Assembly: GCA_026389335.1 (NCBI GenBank)
Contig: JAPLIB010000008.1
Coordinates: 1 to 41,505, forward strand
Origin: Cyanobacteriota bacterium
Lineage (GTDB): Bacteria > Cyanobacteriota > Cyanobacteriia > PCC-6307 > Cyanobiaceae
Direction: 5' to 3'
Length of the DNA stretch: 41,505 nt
Shown here: positions 19,632 through 27,776 of the stretch, piece by piece
Layout: each line of letters opens with the position of its first letter
Position numbering within the stretch: position 1 is the stretch's first letter
Position numbers and translations under genes: made by a program
The notes under the pieces: model-generated
Database searches by the model: none
Seen by the model: only the letters and a program-made list of their open reading frames with translations
Told to the model about the DNA's origin: nothing

Positions 19632-20341
19632 GCGCCGGCTCCTCCCCTGCCACCGCTGCTGCTGCCGCTGCCGCTGCCGCTGAAGAAGACCAGGGTGCCG
19701 CCGCGGTGGTTCAGCCCGGTTGGCTGTTGGCCCTGCACAGTTCCACCGACACCCTGGGGGTGGCCCTGCAGGGGCCGTATGCGCTGGGCCAGGAGCCCCC
19801 GCCCCCCCAGCTGGCCGCCTTTCCCCTCGGTCGTGCGCTCTCCAACCAGCTGCTGGCCTGTGTTGAAGCGCTGCTGCCTGCCTCGCAATGGCCCCAGCTC
19901 CGTCGCTTGGCGGTGGCCACGGGCCCGGGTGGTTTCACCGGCACCCGGCTCACCGTGGTGCTGGCCCGAACCTTGGCCCAGCAGCTCGGCTTGCCCCTGG
20001 ACGGCGTCAGCAGTTTTCAGCTGATCGCCCGCCGCCTCCTGGCCCCAGACCCGGACCCGCAACCTTTCTGGCTGGTGCAGGAGCTGCCGCGGCGGGGTCT
20101 GGTGGCCGGCCGGTACCGCGCCGATGCCGCCGTGCCCGGTGGGGTGGCTGAACTCAGCTCGCCACGGCTTTATGCCGCCGATCAGGCCTTTGACGGGGTC
20201 AGCCATCCGGCCGTCGCCCTGTTGCCCGACGACGTGGCCCAGCTGGTGGCGATCAGTCGGGCCCGGGAGGCGGCGGCCTGCGCTGCCCCCTGGGCGGTGG
20301 TCTTGCCGCTCTACCCCACCAGCCCGGTGCAGGGGGGCTGA
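19628..20341 (+). CDS. tsaB: tRNA threonylcarbamoyladenosine synthesis protein TsaB
   Basis: TsaB is the ASKHA-fold partner of TsaD in making the t6A37 modification of ANN-decoding tRNAs. The signature GPGGFTGTRLT (about residues 98-108) after LAVATG is typical of TsaB. The segment LLALHSSTDTLGVAL (about 33-47) is the first phosphate-binding strand. The first ~30 residues are an Ala-rich low-complexity extension (a run of nine Ala), so the native start may be further in, although the ATGA overlap with ycf34 argues for the listed ATG. Length is 237 residues. Its stop overlaps the next gene's ATG by one base. Confidence 0.9.
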   Translation: MSAGSSPATAAAAAAAAAEEDQGAAAVVQPGWLLALHSSTDTLGVALQGPYALGQEPPPPQLAAFPLGRALSNQLLACVEALLPASQWPQLRRLAVATGPGGFTGTRLTVVLARTLAQQLGLPLDGVSSFQLIARRLLAPDPDPQPFWLVQELPRRGLVAGRYRADAAVPGGVAELSSPRLYAADQAFDGVSHPAVALLPDDVAQLVAISRAREAAACAAPWAVVLPLYPTSPVQGG

Positions 20342-21114
20342 TGGCTCGCTCCCCGCAGCCCCGCCGCCGATCTGCGCCGCCGCCGCGGGGCCGCCGCCGT
20401 CGTTCGGCACCCGTGCCACTGGAGCTGCCGGCTGTCACCCCAGCCGCTGGGCTGGGCCTGCAGCCGCTGCCGATCGTGGCTCCCGCCGCTGGCCGCCGCC
20501 GCCGCCTGGTCCAGCGGCCACCAAGGCGCCGCCGGCTGTCCTGGCGCCTGCTGCTGGCGGGAAGTCTGGGGCTGACGCTGGTGTGGCTGTCGCGGGGGTG
20601 GTGGCTGCCTTCGCCGCCACCCCCGCAGATGATCCTGGTGCTGGGCGGCGATGTCGATCGCGAGAAGGCCGCCGCTCGCCTGGCCCGCCGGGAAGGGCTG
20701 CCGGTGGTGGTCAGTGGTGGCACCAATCCCGAGTACGCCCACTGGTTGTTTGAGCAGCGCGAAGGCTTGCCATCGCATCAGGTGCACCTCGATTACCGCG
20801 CCTCGGACACGGTCAGCAACTTCACCTCCCTGGTGGACGATCTGCGCCGGGCCCGCATCCGCCATGCCCTGCTGGTCACCAGCAGTGACCACATGGAGCG
20901 GGCCCTGCTGGTGGGCCAGATTGTGGCCGGCAGTCGCGGCATCCACCTGACGCCGGTTGCGGTGCCCTGCGGTCAGCTCTGTGTGAAGGAGCGTCGCCGC
21001 CGACTCTGGGAGGACGGCCTGCGGGCCGTGCTCTGGGTGATCAGTGGTCGGGATCTGCGGGACTGGGCGGAAGGGCACCTTGTGCCCTGGCTGGGGCGAG
21101 CCGGCCTGCGCTGA
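20341..21114 (+). CDS. YdcF/ElyC-like (DUF218) membrane-anchored protein
   Basis: A DUF218 protein related to SanA/ElyC/YdcF, which are envelope-associated and of uncertain enzymology. Residues 1-60 are Arg/Pro-rich. One membrane span lies at about 62-84, and the DUF218 domain follows with ILVLGGDVDRE (about 97-107), VVSGGTNPEY (about 121-130) and LVTSSDHMERAL (about 177-188). The conserved Gly-Gly and Ser-Asp-His positions are present. It begins at the tsaB stop (TGATG), so it is translationally coupled. Its last 74 bases overlap the convergent plsC-like gene. Confidence 0.85.
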   Translation: MARSPQPRRRSAPPPRGRRRRSAPVPLELPAVTPAAGLGLQPLPIVAPAAGRRRRLVQRPPRRRRLSWRLLLAGSLGLTLVWLSRGWWLPSPPPPQMILVLGGDVDREKAAARLARREGLPVVVSGGTNPEYAHWLFEQREGLPSHQVHLDYRASDTVSNFTSLVDDLRRARIRHALLVTSSDHMERALLVGQIVAGSRGIHLTPVAVPCGQLCVKERRRRLWEDGLRAVLWVISGRDLRDWAEGHLVPWLGRAGLR

Positions 21115-21799
21115 TCAGGCCCTCGTCCAGCATCCGGTTGATCTGCTCCTGCACGGCCGCTGTGGCCAGATCGAGATCGACGCGTCGCCTGGAGGCCGGC
21201 GGGGGCACGGGCGTGCCGATGCGGATGTGGATCGGCACCAGCCGCGGCGCAGCCTGGCCTGGCCCGAAGGCCCGATGGCTATTGATGATCGCCACTGGCA
21301 GCAGGGGCACCCCGGCGCGGGCCGCCAGCAGGGCGGCGCCGGCCTGGGGATTGTTGACGCGCCCATCGGCCTGGCGGCTGCCGTCGATGAACACGCCGGT
21401 GGCCCAGCCCTGTTGCAGGCGGTCGGTGGCGACGCGGATCGCTTCCCGGTCGCTGGCGCCGCGGGACACCGGGTAGGCCCCACAGGCGCGGATGATCGGC
21501 CCCAGCAGGGGCACCTTGAACAACTCCGCCTTCGCCATGAAGGCCACCGGCCTGCCCAGGGCATGGCCTAGCAGCGGTGGATCCAGATGGGAGCCGTGGT
21601 TGGCCACCACCACCAGCGCTCCCTCCACCGGCACGTTGCCATTGCCGGCGGTGCGGCCGCGAAACAGCAGCCGATAGATCGGAAACACCAGCAGGTAGCT
21701 GATCAGCCGGTAGGTGAGGCTCGGTTTTGGGGTGCTGAGCAGGGCCGGCAGCGCGGCGGGCCGGCGGCTGCGGCGCAGGGCCCGACGCATGCTGCCCAT
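21041..21799 (-). CDS. plsC: 1-acylglycerol-3-phosphate acyltransferase (PlsC family)
   Basis: A membrane-bound acyltransferase that converts lysophosphatidic to phosphatidic acid. The catalytic HX4D motif is HGSHLD (within NHGSHLDPP, about residue 67). Block II is FMAKAELFKVPLLG. Block III reads FIDGSRQADGR, where most members have a Glu (EGTRS) and this one has Asp. The listed ATG is 21799. A TTG at 21823 would overlap the fabD stop by four bases (TTGA) and is a real alternative given the coupling elsewhere. The hydrophobic N-terminal part (YRLISYLLVFPIYRLLF) is the anchor. It follows fabD and overlaps the convergent DUF218 gene by 74 bases. Confidence 0.88.
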   Translation of the reverse strand: MGSMRRALRRSRRPAALPALLSTPKPSLTYRLISYLLVFPIYRLLFRGRTAGNGNVPVEGALVVVANHGSHLDPPLLGHALGRPVAFMAKAELFKVPLLGPIIRACGAYPVSRGASDREAIRVATDRLQQGWATGVFIDGSRQADGRVNNPQAGAALLAARAGVPLLPVAIINSHRAFGPGQAAPRLVPIHIRIGTPVPPPASRRRVDLDLATAAVQEQINRMLDEGLISAGRLAPARAQGALPPSPADPDH

Positions 21800-21819
21800 G
21801 GCGTTGCCGCGGAGGTCGC

Positions 21820-22719
21820 TCAAAGTCCCAGGTCGGTGGCGGCGGCGATCTGCACCGTGGTGATGCCGTCGCAGCCGCGTTTGATCAGGCCACTGAGTAC
21901 TTTGCCCGGGCCGATCTCCATGGCGGTGTCGATACCGCAGGCGCTGAGTTGCTCCATCGTTTCGCGCCAGCGCACGCCGCTGGTCATCTGGTTCACCAGA
22001 CGCTGCTTCAGCACCTCGCCATCGGTTGCCGGGGTGGGATCGGTGTTGCTCAGCACCGGGATGGTGGCTTGGGCGAAGGGCACGGCCGCGAGGCTGGTGG
22101 CGAAGGCCGCGGCCGCTTCGGCCATCAAGGGTGAGTGGAAGGCGCCGCTCACCGCCAGCGGGATCGCCCGCTTGCAGCTCAGCTGGGCGCTGACGCTGGC
22201 CACGGCTTCGGGGGTGCCGGAGAGCACCACCTGGGCGCTGCTGTTGTCGTTGGCGATCACTACGCCCTCATGGGCGGCCACCAGCTCCTCGAGCTGGCTG
22301 CGTTCGAAGCCGATCACGGCGGTCATGGCGCCGCCGCCGGCGGCAGCCATCAGCTCACTGCGGCGCTGCATCAGGGCCAGGCCGGTGCTGGCGTCGAACA
22401 CGCCGGCGGCGTAGAGCGCCACCAGTTCACCGAGGCTGTGGCCGGCCACCAGATCGGCCTGGCGGCCCTGGTCGCGCAGGTGATCCACCAGCAGGCTTTC
22501 GATCACGAACAGGGCCGGCTGGGTGTTGCGGGTGTCGTTGAGGTCGCTGGGTTCCGGCGTGCTGAGTGCCGCCTCTCCAGCGCAGATGGCCAGCAGATCG
22601 CGGCCCAGCAGCTCGGAGGCGGCGGCGAAGCGGTCGCGGGCTCCCGGCAACGCCAGCACGGGGGCGGCCATGCCGGCTTTCTGCGAGCCCTGACCAGGGA
22701 ACACCCAGGCAATTCCCAT
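21820..22719 (-). CDS. fabD: malonyl-CoA:ACP transacylase FabD
   Basis: FabD moves malonyl from CoA to acyl carrier protein for fatty-acid synthesis. The sequence shows GQGSQ (9-13), the nucleophile elbow GHSLGE (about residues 93-98, with Ser95 as the acyl acceptor), the conserved Arg in MQRRSELM (about 117-124) and the catalytic His in GAFHSPLM (about 197-204). At 299 residues it has the normal length and a standard start (MGIAWVFPGQGSQ). It lies 67 bases after fabH and shares a 4-base stop/start overlap with a possible TTG start of plsC. Confidence 0.96.
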   Translation of the reverse strand: MGIAWVFPGQGSQKAGMAAPVLALPGARDRFAAASELLGRDLLAICAGEAALSTPEPSDLNDTRNTQPALFVIESLLVDHLRDQGRQADLVAGHSLGELVALYAAGVFDASTGLALMQRRSELMAAAGGGAMTAVIGFERSQLEELVAAHEGVVIANDNSSAQVVLSGTPEAVASVSAQLSCKRAIPLAVSGAFHSPLMAEAAAAFATSLAAVPFAQATIPVLSNTDPTPATDGEVLKQRLVNQMTSGVRWRETMEQLSACGIDTAMEIGPGKVLSGLIKRGCDGITTVQIAAATDLGL

Positions 22720-22786
22720 CGCGGCGCCGCTCCATCGAACGGCAGGAGATTAGAACCCGGCTGCGGCCAGCTCCGGCAGGGGAGCC

Positions 22787-23821
22787 TCAGGCCAGGCGGC
22801 CGCTCCAACGCAGCAGGGCCCCGCCCCAGCTCAGGCCGGCGCCGAAGCCGCTGCTGGCGAGCAGGTGACCCGGCTGCACCCGGCCGTCGCGCACGGCCTC
22901 ATCGAGCATCAACGGGATCGTGGCGGCGGAGGTGTTGCCGTAGAGGCCCAGGTTGCTGAGCACCCGCTCCTGGGGCACGGCGAAGCGATCGGCCACGGCG
23001 TCGAGAATGCGTTGGTTGGCCTGGTGCAGCAGCAGCCAGTCGAGGGCGGAGGCCTTGATGCCGGTGGCTTCGAGCAGCTCGGAGAGCACGGCGGGCACTT
23101 CGCGCACCGCGAACTTGTAAACCTCCTGGCCGTTCATATGGATCGGGGCGAAGCCGCCCACCTGGGCCGTCAGGCCAGCCACCAAGGGCCGGTGCTCCGG
23201 CGTCTGGGCCAGGGTCAGACAGGCGTTGCGGCTGCCATCGGAGCGCATCCGGAAGGCCAGCAGACCGTCGTTGGCCTGCGGGCAGGCCTGCAGGGCCACG
23301 GCCCCGGCCCCGTCACCGAACAGCACGCAGGTGCTGCGATCGTCCCAGTCGACCCAGCGGCTGAGCTGGTCGGCGCCGATGACGAGCACCCGCTCGAAGC
23401 TGCCGCTGCGGATGTACTGGCTGGCGGTGATCAGGGCAAACAGGAAGCCGCTGCAGGCGGCGGTGAGATCAAAGGCCACGGCGGCGTGGGCGCCGATCTC
23501 CGCCTGCACCCGCGGGGCGGTGCCGAACAGGTCGTCCGGGCTGGAGGTGGCCAGCAGGATCAGGTCCACATCGGCCGGCTGCCAGCCGGCTTGCTCCAGG
23601 GCGGCAAGGGCGGCCGCACTGGCCAGGCTGGTCACCGTCTCACCCGCTCCAGCCACCCGCCGGGAGCCGATGCCGGTGCGACTGCGGATCCAGTCATCGC
23701 TGGTTTCGACCCGTTGGCCCAGCAGGGCATTGCTGATGCTGGCGCCCGGCAGGGCGCTGCCGCTGCCCACCAGCGCCATCCCCCGGTTGGACCTCTGGGA
23801 GTTGCCTGCGCCGCCTGACAC
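22787..23821 (-). CDS. fabH: beta-ketoacyl-ACP synthase III FabH
   Basis: FabH condenses acetyl-CoA with malonyl-ACP to start fatty-acid chains. The Cys-His-Asn triad is visible: Cys in LTAACSGFLFAL (about residue 122), His in LLLHQANQRI (about 265) and Asn in NLGLYGNTSAATIP (about 295). The listed ATG at 23821 gives 344 residues; an ATG 14 codons further in (MALVGSG, 23779) fits the usual length of about 330 better. It sits 31 bases after plsX. Confidence 0.95.
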   Translation of the reverse strand: MSGGAGNSQRSNRGMALVGSGSALPGASISNALLGQRVETSDDWIRSRTGIGSRRVAGAGETVTSLASAAALAALEQAGWQPADVDLILLATSSPDDLFGTAPRVQAEIGAHAAVAFDLTAACSGFLFALITASQYIRSGSFERVLVIGADQLSRWVDWDDRSTCVLFGDGAGAVALQACPQANDGLLAFRMRSDGSRNACLTLAQTPEHRPLVAGLTAQVGGFAPIHMNGQEVYKFAVREVPAVLSELLEATGIKASALDWLLLHQANQRILDAVADRFAVPQERVLSNLGLYGNTSAATIPLMLDEAVRDGRVQPGHLLASSGFGAGLSWGGALLRWSGRLA

Positions 23822-23852
23822 GGGAATCCAGCCCCTGTTGCTTCCGGGTCAG

Positions 23853-25310
23853 TCAACCACAGGCAGCTGCGTCACTGCTGTTGGCCTGGGCGCTGACCGG
23901 GCTGTCGCCGCCCAGGGCGTGGAGGTCGTCCATCACGCCATGGCTGGCTGCTGAATGGGCCAACCGCAGGGCACTCACCACCGACAACGCCTTGCTGCTG
24001 CCGTGGCCGATCACGCAAATCCCATCCACACCCAGCAGCAGGGCGCCACCGTGCTCGGCATGGTCGAGGCGCTTCTTGATGCGCACCAGGTTGCTGCGCA
24101 GGAAGGCCGAACCCACCTTGCCGCGGCGGCCGCGGGGCAGTTCGGCCCGCAGCACATCCAGCAACACGCTGCCCACCGATTCGAGGAACTTCAGCAGCAC
24201 GTTGCCGCTGAAGCCGTCGCAGACCACCACGTCGAAATCGCCGGAGAGGATGTCGCGCCCTTCGCAGTTGCCGGCGAACAGGAAGCGGTCATCGCCGGCC
24301 AGCAGCGGATAGGTCTTGAGGCAGAGCTCGTTGCCCTTGCACTCCTCCTCGCCGATGTTCACCAGACCGATGCGGGGCTGACGCACCTGCAGCACATCGC
24401 GGCTGTAGATGTTGCCGAGCAGGGCGAACTGGTGCAGCCATTCGGGCCGGCAGTCCATGTTGGCGCCGACGTCGAGCACCAGCACCTGCTGGTCGGGATC
24501 CTTGGTGGGGAACAGGGCGCCGATCGCCGGCCGGTCGATGCCCTTGAGCCGCCCCAGCCGGAAGATCGCCGCGGCCATCACGGCCCCGGAGTTGCCGGCG
24601 GAATACACGGCCGTGGCCTCACCGCGCTTCACCAGGTCCATGGCGAGGTTGATGCTGGCATCGCGTTTGCGGCGCACCACCTTGGCCTCTTCGTGCATGC
24701 CCACTGAGGGCCCGCTTGCCACCAGGTGCAGCAGGCCGCGAGCCACGGCTTCATTGAGTTCTTCCTGCAGGCCCATGGCCTTGACTGCAGCCTGCAGGGG
24801 CTCGCTTTCGGCGACGAAGCGGATGCGCAGGGGCAGCAGGGCCACGGCCCGCAGGCAGCCCTCCAGGATCGGTCCGGGGGCGTGATCGCCGCCCATGCCA
24901 TCGACCGCCACCCAGAGCCGTTGGCGATCGTTGATCGGCTCGTTCCTGGCCAGATCGCCGCCGCCCACTCCTTGCTGCAGGCGCCGCAGCGGATCGAACA
25001 CCAGGGGCTGCAGCACCGAGCCCGCGACGGAGCTGGCGGCCCCGGCCACGGAGCTGGCGGCGCCCGCCACCGAACCGGCGGCGTTGCCGGCCGCCCCCGC
25101 CATCGAGCCGGCCATGGAGGCGGTGACGTTGGCGGTGGCATTGGCGGTGTCCACCAGGGCCGAGGCGGTGTCCACCAGCGTGGTGACCGCCGCGTTACGG
25201 CGATACCAGATCACCAGGCGGCGGATCGCCCGGCTCGGTTTGGCACGGACCTGCTTCGCCCGGTAGGGGGCGGCGGGCTGGTCGGTGGGGTCAGGCTCCT
25301 TCGTTGGCAA
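23853..25310 (-). CDS. plsX: phosphate acyltransferase PlsX with long N-terminal extension
   Basis: PlsX converts acyl-ACP to acyl phosphate, the first step toward phosphatidic acid with PlsY. The catalytic domain starts at about residue 130 (VAVDGMGGDHAPG) and contains YSAGNSGAVMAA (about 235-246), LVLDVGANMDCRP and CDGFSGNVLLK. It has an unusual ~125-residue extension: a basic start (RAKQVRAKPSRAIRRLV), then an Ala/Gly/Val-rich repeat region with near copies of AGAASSV at about 78-95. That region could lie along the membrane. The listed start is TTG at 25310, overlapping the rpaB stop by 20 bases; AAGGAG lies just inside, so a start further in is possible. Family length is usually about 340. 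Confidence 0.92.
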   Translation of the reverse strand: MPTKEPDPTDQPAAPYRAKQVRAKPSRAIRRLVIWYRRNAAVTTLVDTASALVDTANATANVTASMAGSMAGAAGNAAGSVAGAASSVAGAASSVAGSVLQPLVFDPLRRLQQGVGGGDLARNEPINDRQRLWVAVDGMGGDHAPGPILEGCLRAVALLPLRIRFVAESEPLQAAVKAMGLQEELNEAVARGLLHLVASGPSVGMHEEAKVVRRKRDASINLAMDLVKRGEATAVYSAGNSGAVMAAAIFRLGRLKGIDRPAIGALFPTKDPDQQVLVLDVGANMDCRPEWLHQFALLGNIYSRDVLQVRQPRIGLVNIGEEECKGNELCLKTYPLLAGDDRFLFAGNCEGRDILSGDFDVVVCDGFSGNVLLKFLESVGSVLLDVLRAELPRGRRGKVGSAFLRSNLVRIKKRLDHAEHGGALLLGVDGICVIGHGSSKALSVVSALRLAHSAASHGVMDDLHALGGDSPVSAQANSSDAAACG

Positions 25311-26067
25311 CGGGTTCGACGCGGGGTTCGACGAGGCGCTGAAACAGATAACCGGTTCCCCTGGCTGTGAGGATCAGCTCGGGATTCGCCGGATCATCCT
25401 CCAGTTTGGAACGCAGGCGGGAAATATGAACATCCACCACCCGGGTGTCCACGTGACGTTCGGGGGTGTATCCCCATACCGCGCGCAGAATCTCGCTGCG
25501 GCTGATGGGCTTGCCGGAGCGACTCACCAGCAGCTCCAGCAGGCTGAACTCCATGCCGGTGAGCCGGATGCGCTCGTTGCCCGCGAACACCTGGCGCTTG
25601 TTGCTGTCGATGCGCAGGTTGCCGATCTCGATCACGCCGGAGTCGGGGAGCCCAGCTACCTGCTCCTTCTCAACCCGGCGCAGCACGCAGCGGATGCGGG
25701 CTTCCAGTTCCTTGGGGCTGAAGGGTTTGACCACGTAGTCGTCGGCCCCCAGTTCCAGGCCGGTGATGCGGTCGGCCACATCACCCAGGGCGGTGAGCAT
25801 CACGATCGGCACATCGGAATCCTTGCGCAGCTCCTGGCAGACGCCGTAGCCATCGAGCCTGGGCATCATCACGTCCAGCACCACCAGGTCTGGCAGGCGC
25901 TGGCGGAAGAGCTCCAGGGCCTCCTCGCCGTCGCAGGCGGTGATCACCTGGTAGCCAATCATCGACAGCCGGGTTTCCAGGATGCGCCGGATGCTGGCCT
26001 CGTCGTCCACCACGAGGATCGTTTCCCTGGCCGGGGATGGTGCGGTGACGGGGGAGGTTGCGGTCAT
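25291..26067 (-). CDS. rpaB: OmpR-type response regulator RpaB (Ycf27)
   Basis: RpaB is the essential cyanobacterial response regulator, paired with the kinase NblS, that controls high-light and redox genes by binding HLR1 sites. The receiver domain (about residues 18-130) has acidic pocket residues in VVDDEAS, the phospho-acceptor Asp in VVLDVMMP and the conserved Lys in VKPFSPKE. The C-terminal winged helix (about 155-245) ends with HISRLRSKLEDDP and GTGYLF. I chose the ATG at 26067 (MTATS), giving 258 residues; the longer frame to 26274 runs into radA. It heads a minus-strand run plsX-fabH-fabD-plsC and overlaps plsX. Confidence 0.95.
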   Translation of the reverse strand: MTATSPVTAPSPARETILVVDDEASIRRILETRLSMIGYQVITACDGEEALELFRQRLPDLVVLDVMMPRLDGYGVCQELRKDSDVPIVMLTALGDVADRITGLELGADDYVVKPFSPKELEARIRCVLRRVEKEQVAGLPDSGVIEIGNLRIDSNKRQVFAGNERIRLTGMEFSLLELLVSRSGKPISRSEILRAVWGYTPERHVDTRVVDVHISRLRSKLEDDPANPELILTARGTGYLFQRLVEPRVEPVANEGA

Positions 26068-26179
26068 GCTGCAGCTGGAGCGCTGTTCTGGAGCGTCAGC
26101 AGGTTGGCGCCCACCAAGCTCACCACTGAAAATCGCTCCAGGGTGCTTCATTAACAAACGCCAACTTTCTTCATAGTCA
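26068..26179. promoter_or_regulatory. divergent rpaB/radA promoter region
   Basis: 112 bases between divergent starts. It includes an AT-richer patch at about 26130-26175, where promoters are most likely. TTAACA at 26151 and CATAGT at 26172 resemble -35/-10 boxes but sit too close to the radA start for normal initiation, so exact boxes are not assigned. Confidence 0.35.
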
Positions 26180-27625
26180 GTGCCCCGATCTGCCGCCCCC
26201 TTCGTCTGCCAGGCCTGCGGCGCCCGCACCCGCCAGTTCTTCGGGCGCTGCTCTGCCTGCGGCGGCTGGAACACGCTGGTGGAACAGCGGGAAACCGCCG
26301 TCGACAGCCGCCGCAGGCGGCCCGTGGCGGCGGCCAGCGAAGCCGAAGCTCCCGGACGTGCCCACCGTTCCGAGCCGATGGCCAGCGTTGACGAACGACC
26401 CCTGCAGCGGCTGGCCAGCGGCTACGGCGAGCTCGATCGGGTGCTGGGGGGAGGCCTGGTGCCGGGGTCCCTGGTGTTGCTGGGCGGCGATCCCGGCATT
26501 GGCAAGAGCACCCTGCTGCTGCAGAGCGCCCGGGCGATGGCCGAGCACCAGAGCGTGCTGTACGTGAGTGCGGAGGAATCGGCCCAGCAGGTGAGGCTGC
26601 GCTGGCGCCGCCTGGGGGAGGAGGGGGAGCGGTGTGGCCAGGCCTCAGCGGCCTTGCCGCTCTCGCGCCTGCAGTTGCTGGCGGAAACCGATCTGGAGCT
26701 GGTGCTGCAGGAGTTGGAGGTACTGCGACCGGCGGTGGCGATCATCGACAGCATCCAGGCCCTCCACGACGGTGAGCTGGCCAGTGCACCGGGCTCGGTG
26801 GCCCAGGTGCGCGAGTGTGCCGCTGCCCTGGCTCGCATCGCCAAGCGCCAGGACACGGCCCTGGTGCTGGTGGGCCACGTGACCAAGGAGGGGCTGCTGG
26901 CTGGCCCCAAGGTGCTCGAGCATCTCGTCGATGCGGTGCTCACCTTCGAGGGAGATCGCTTTGCCAGCCACCGGCTGCTGCGGGCGGTGAAGAATCGCTT
27001 CGGCGCCACCCATGAGCTGGGGGTGTTCGAGATGCGGGGGCAGGGGCTGGCGGAGGTGACCAATCCCAGTGAGCTGTTCCTCGGCCAGGAGGGGCCCTCT
27101 CCGGGTACCGCCACGATCGTGGCCTGTGAAGGCACCCGACCCCTGCTGGTGGAGCTGCAGGCCCTGGTGAGTCCCACCAGCTATGCCAGCCCGCGGCGGA
27201 CCGCCACCGGCATTGCCGTCAACCGACTGCATCAGATCCTGGCCGTGCTCGAGAAGCATCTGGGCCTGCCGCTTTCGCGCTTCGATTGCTATCTGGCCGT
27301 GGCCGGCGGCCTGGACGTGGAGGAGCCGGCAGCGGATCTGGGGGTGGCGGCCGCCGTGGTGGCCAGCTTCCGCGACCTGACCCTGCCGGCGGGCACGGTG
27401 CTGGTGGGGGAGCTGGGCCTGGGCGGCCAGTTGCGCCAGGTGTCCCAGCTGGAGCTGCGGCTGCAGGAGGCAGCCCGCCTGGGCTTCGTGCGGGCGGTGG
27501 TGCCCCGCGGCAGTGGCCTGGGGGCGGCGGCGGCCGGCCTGGGGTTGCAATTGCTGGAGGCCGCTTCGGTGGCCGAGGCCCTGGTGGCGGCGCTGGGGGT
27601 GGATCCGGCGGATGATCGGGCCTGA
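26180..27625 (+). CDS. radA: DNA repair protein RadA
   Basis: RadA is a hexameric RecA-like helicase that helps branch migration and processing of recombination intermediates. The N-terminal C4 zinc finger is visible (CQACG, then CSACG, about residues 10-29). The RecA-like core has Walker A GGDPGIGKST (about 105-114), the RadA-specific KNRFGATHELG (about 271-281) and a Lon-like C-terminal domain (from SYASPRRTATGIAVNR to the end). Its 481 residues are normal. The start is GTG at 26180; no ATG upstream is in frame. It is divergent from rpaB. Confidence 0.97.
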   Translation: MPRSAAPFVCQACGARTRQFFGRCSACGGWNTLVEQRETAVDSRRRRPVAAASEAEAPGRAHRSEPMASVDERPLQRLASGYGELDRVLGGGLVPGSLVLLGGDPGIGKSTLLLQSARAMAEHQSVLYVSAEESAQQVRLRWRRLGEEGERCGQASAALPLSRLQLLAETDLELVLQELEVLRPAVAIIDSIQALHDGELASAPGSVAQVRECAAALARIAKRQDTALVLVGHVTKEGLLAGPKVLEHLVDAVLTFEGDRFASHRLLRAVKNRFGATHELGVFEMRGQGLAEVTNPSELFLGQEGPSPGTATIVACEGTRPLLVELQALVSPTSYASPRRTATGIAVNRLHQILAVLEKHLGLPLSRFDCYLAVAGGLDVEEPAADLGVAAAVVASFRDLTLPAGTVLVGELGLGGQLRQVSQLELRLQEAARLGFVRAVVPRGSGLGAAAAGLGLQLLEAASVAEALVAALGVDPADDRA

Positions 27626-27776
27626 GGGACTGTCGGGGACTTGGGCTGGGCGCTCGGCCACCGACGCCTGGGCCTCCCACTGTGCTCGCCTTTCTCCCCC
27701 CGTTCCCTGGGGCGGTCGGCGTCCATTCCGTTGCCCGGTCAGGGGTGGCGCGCACGCGCCCAGGAATGCCGCCGTT

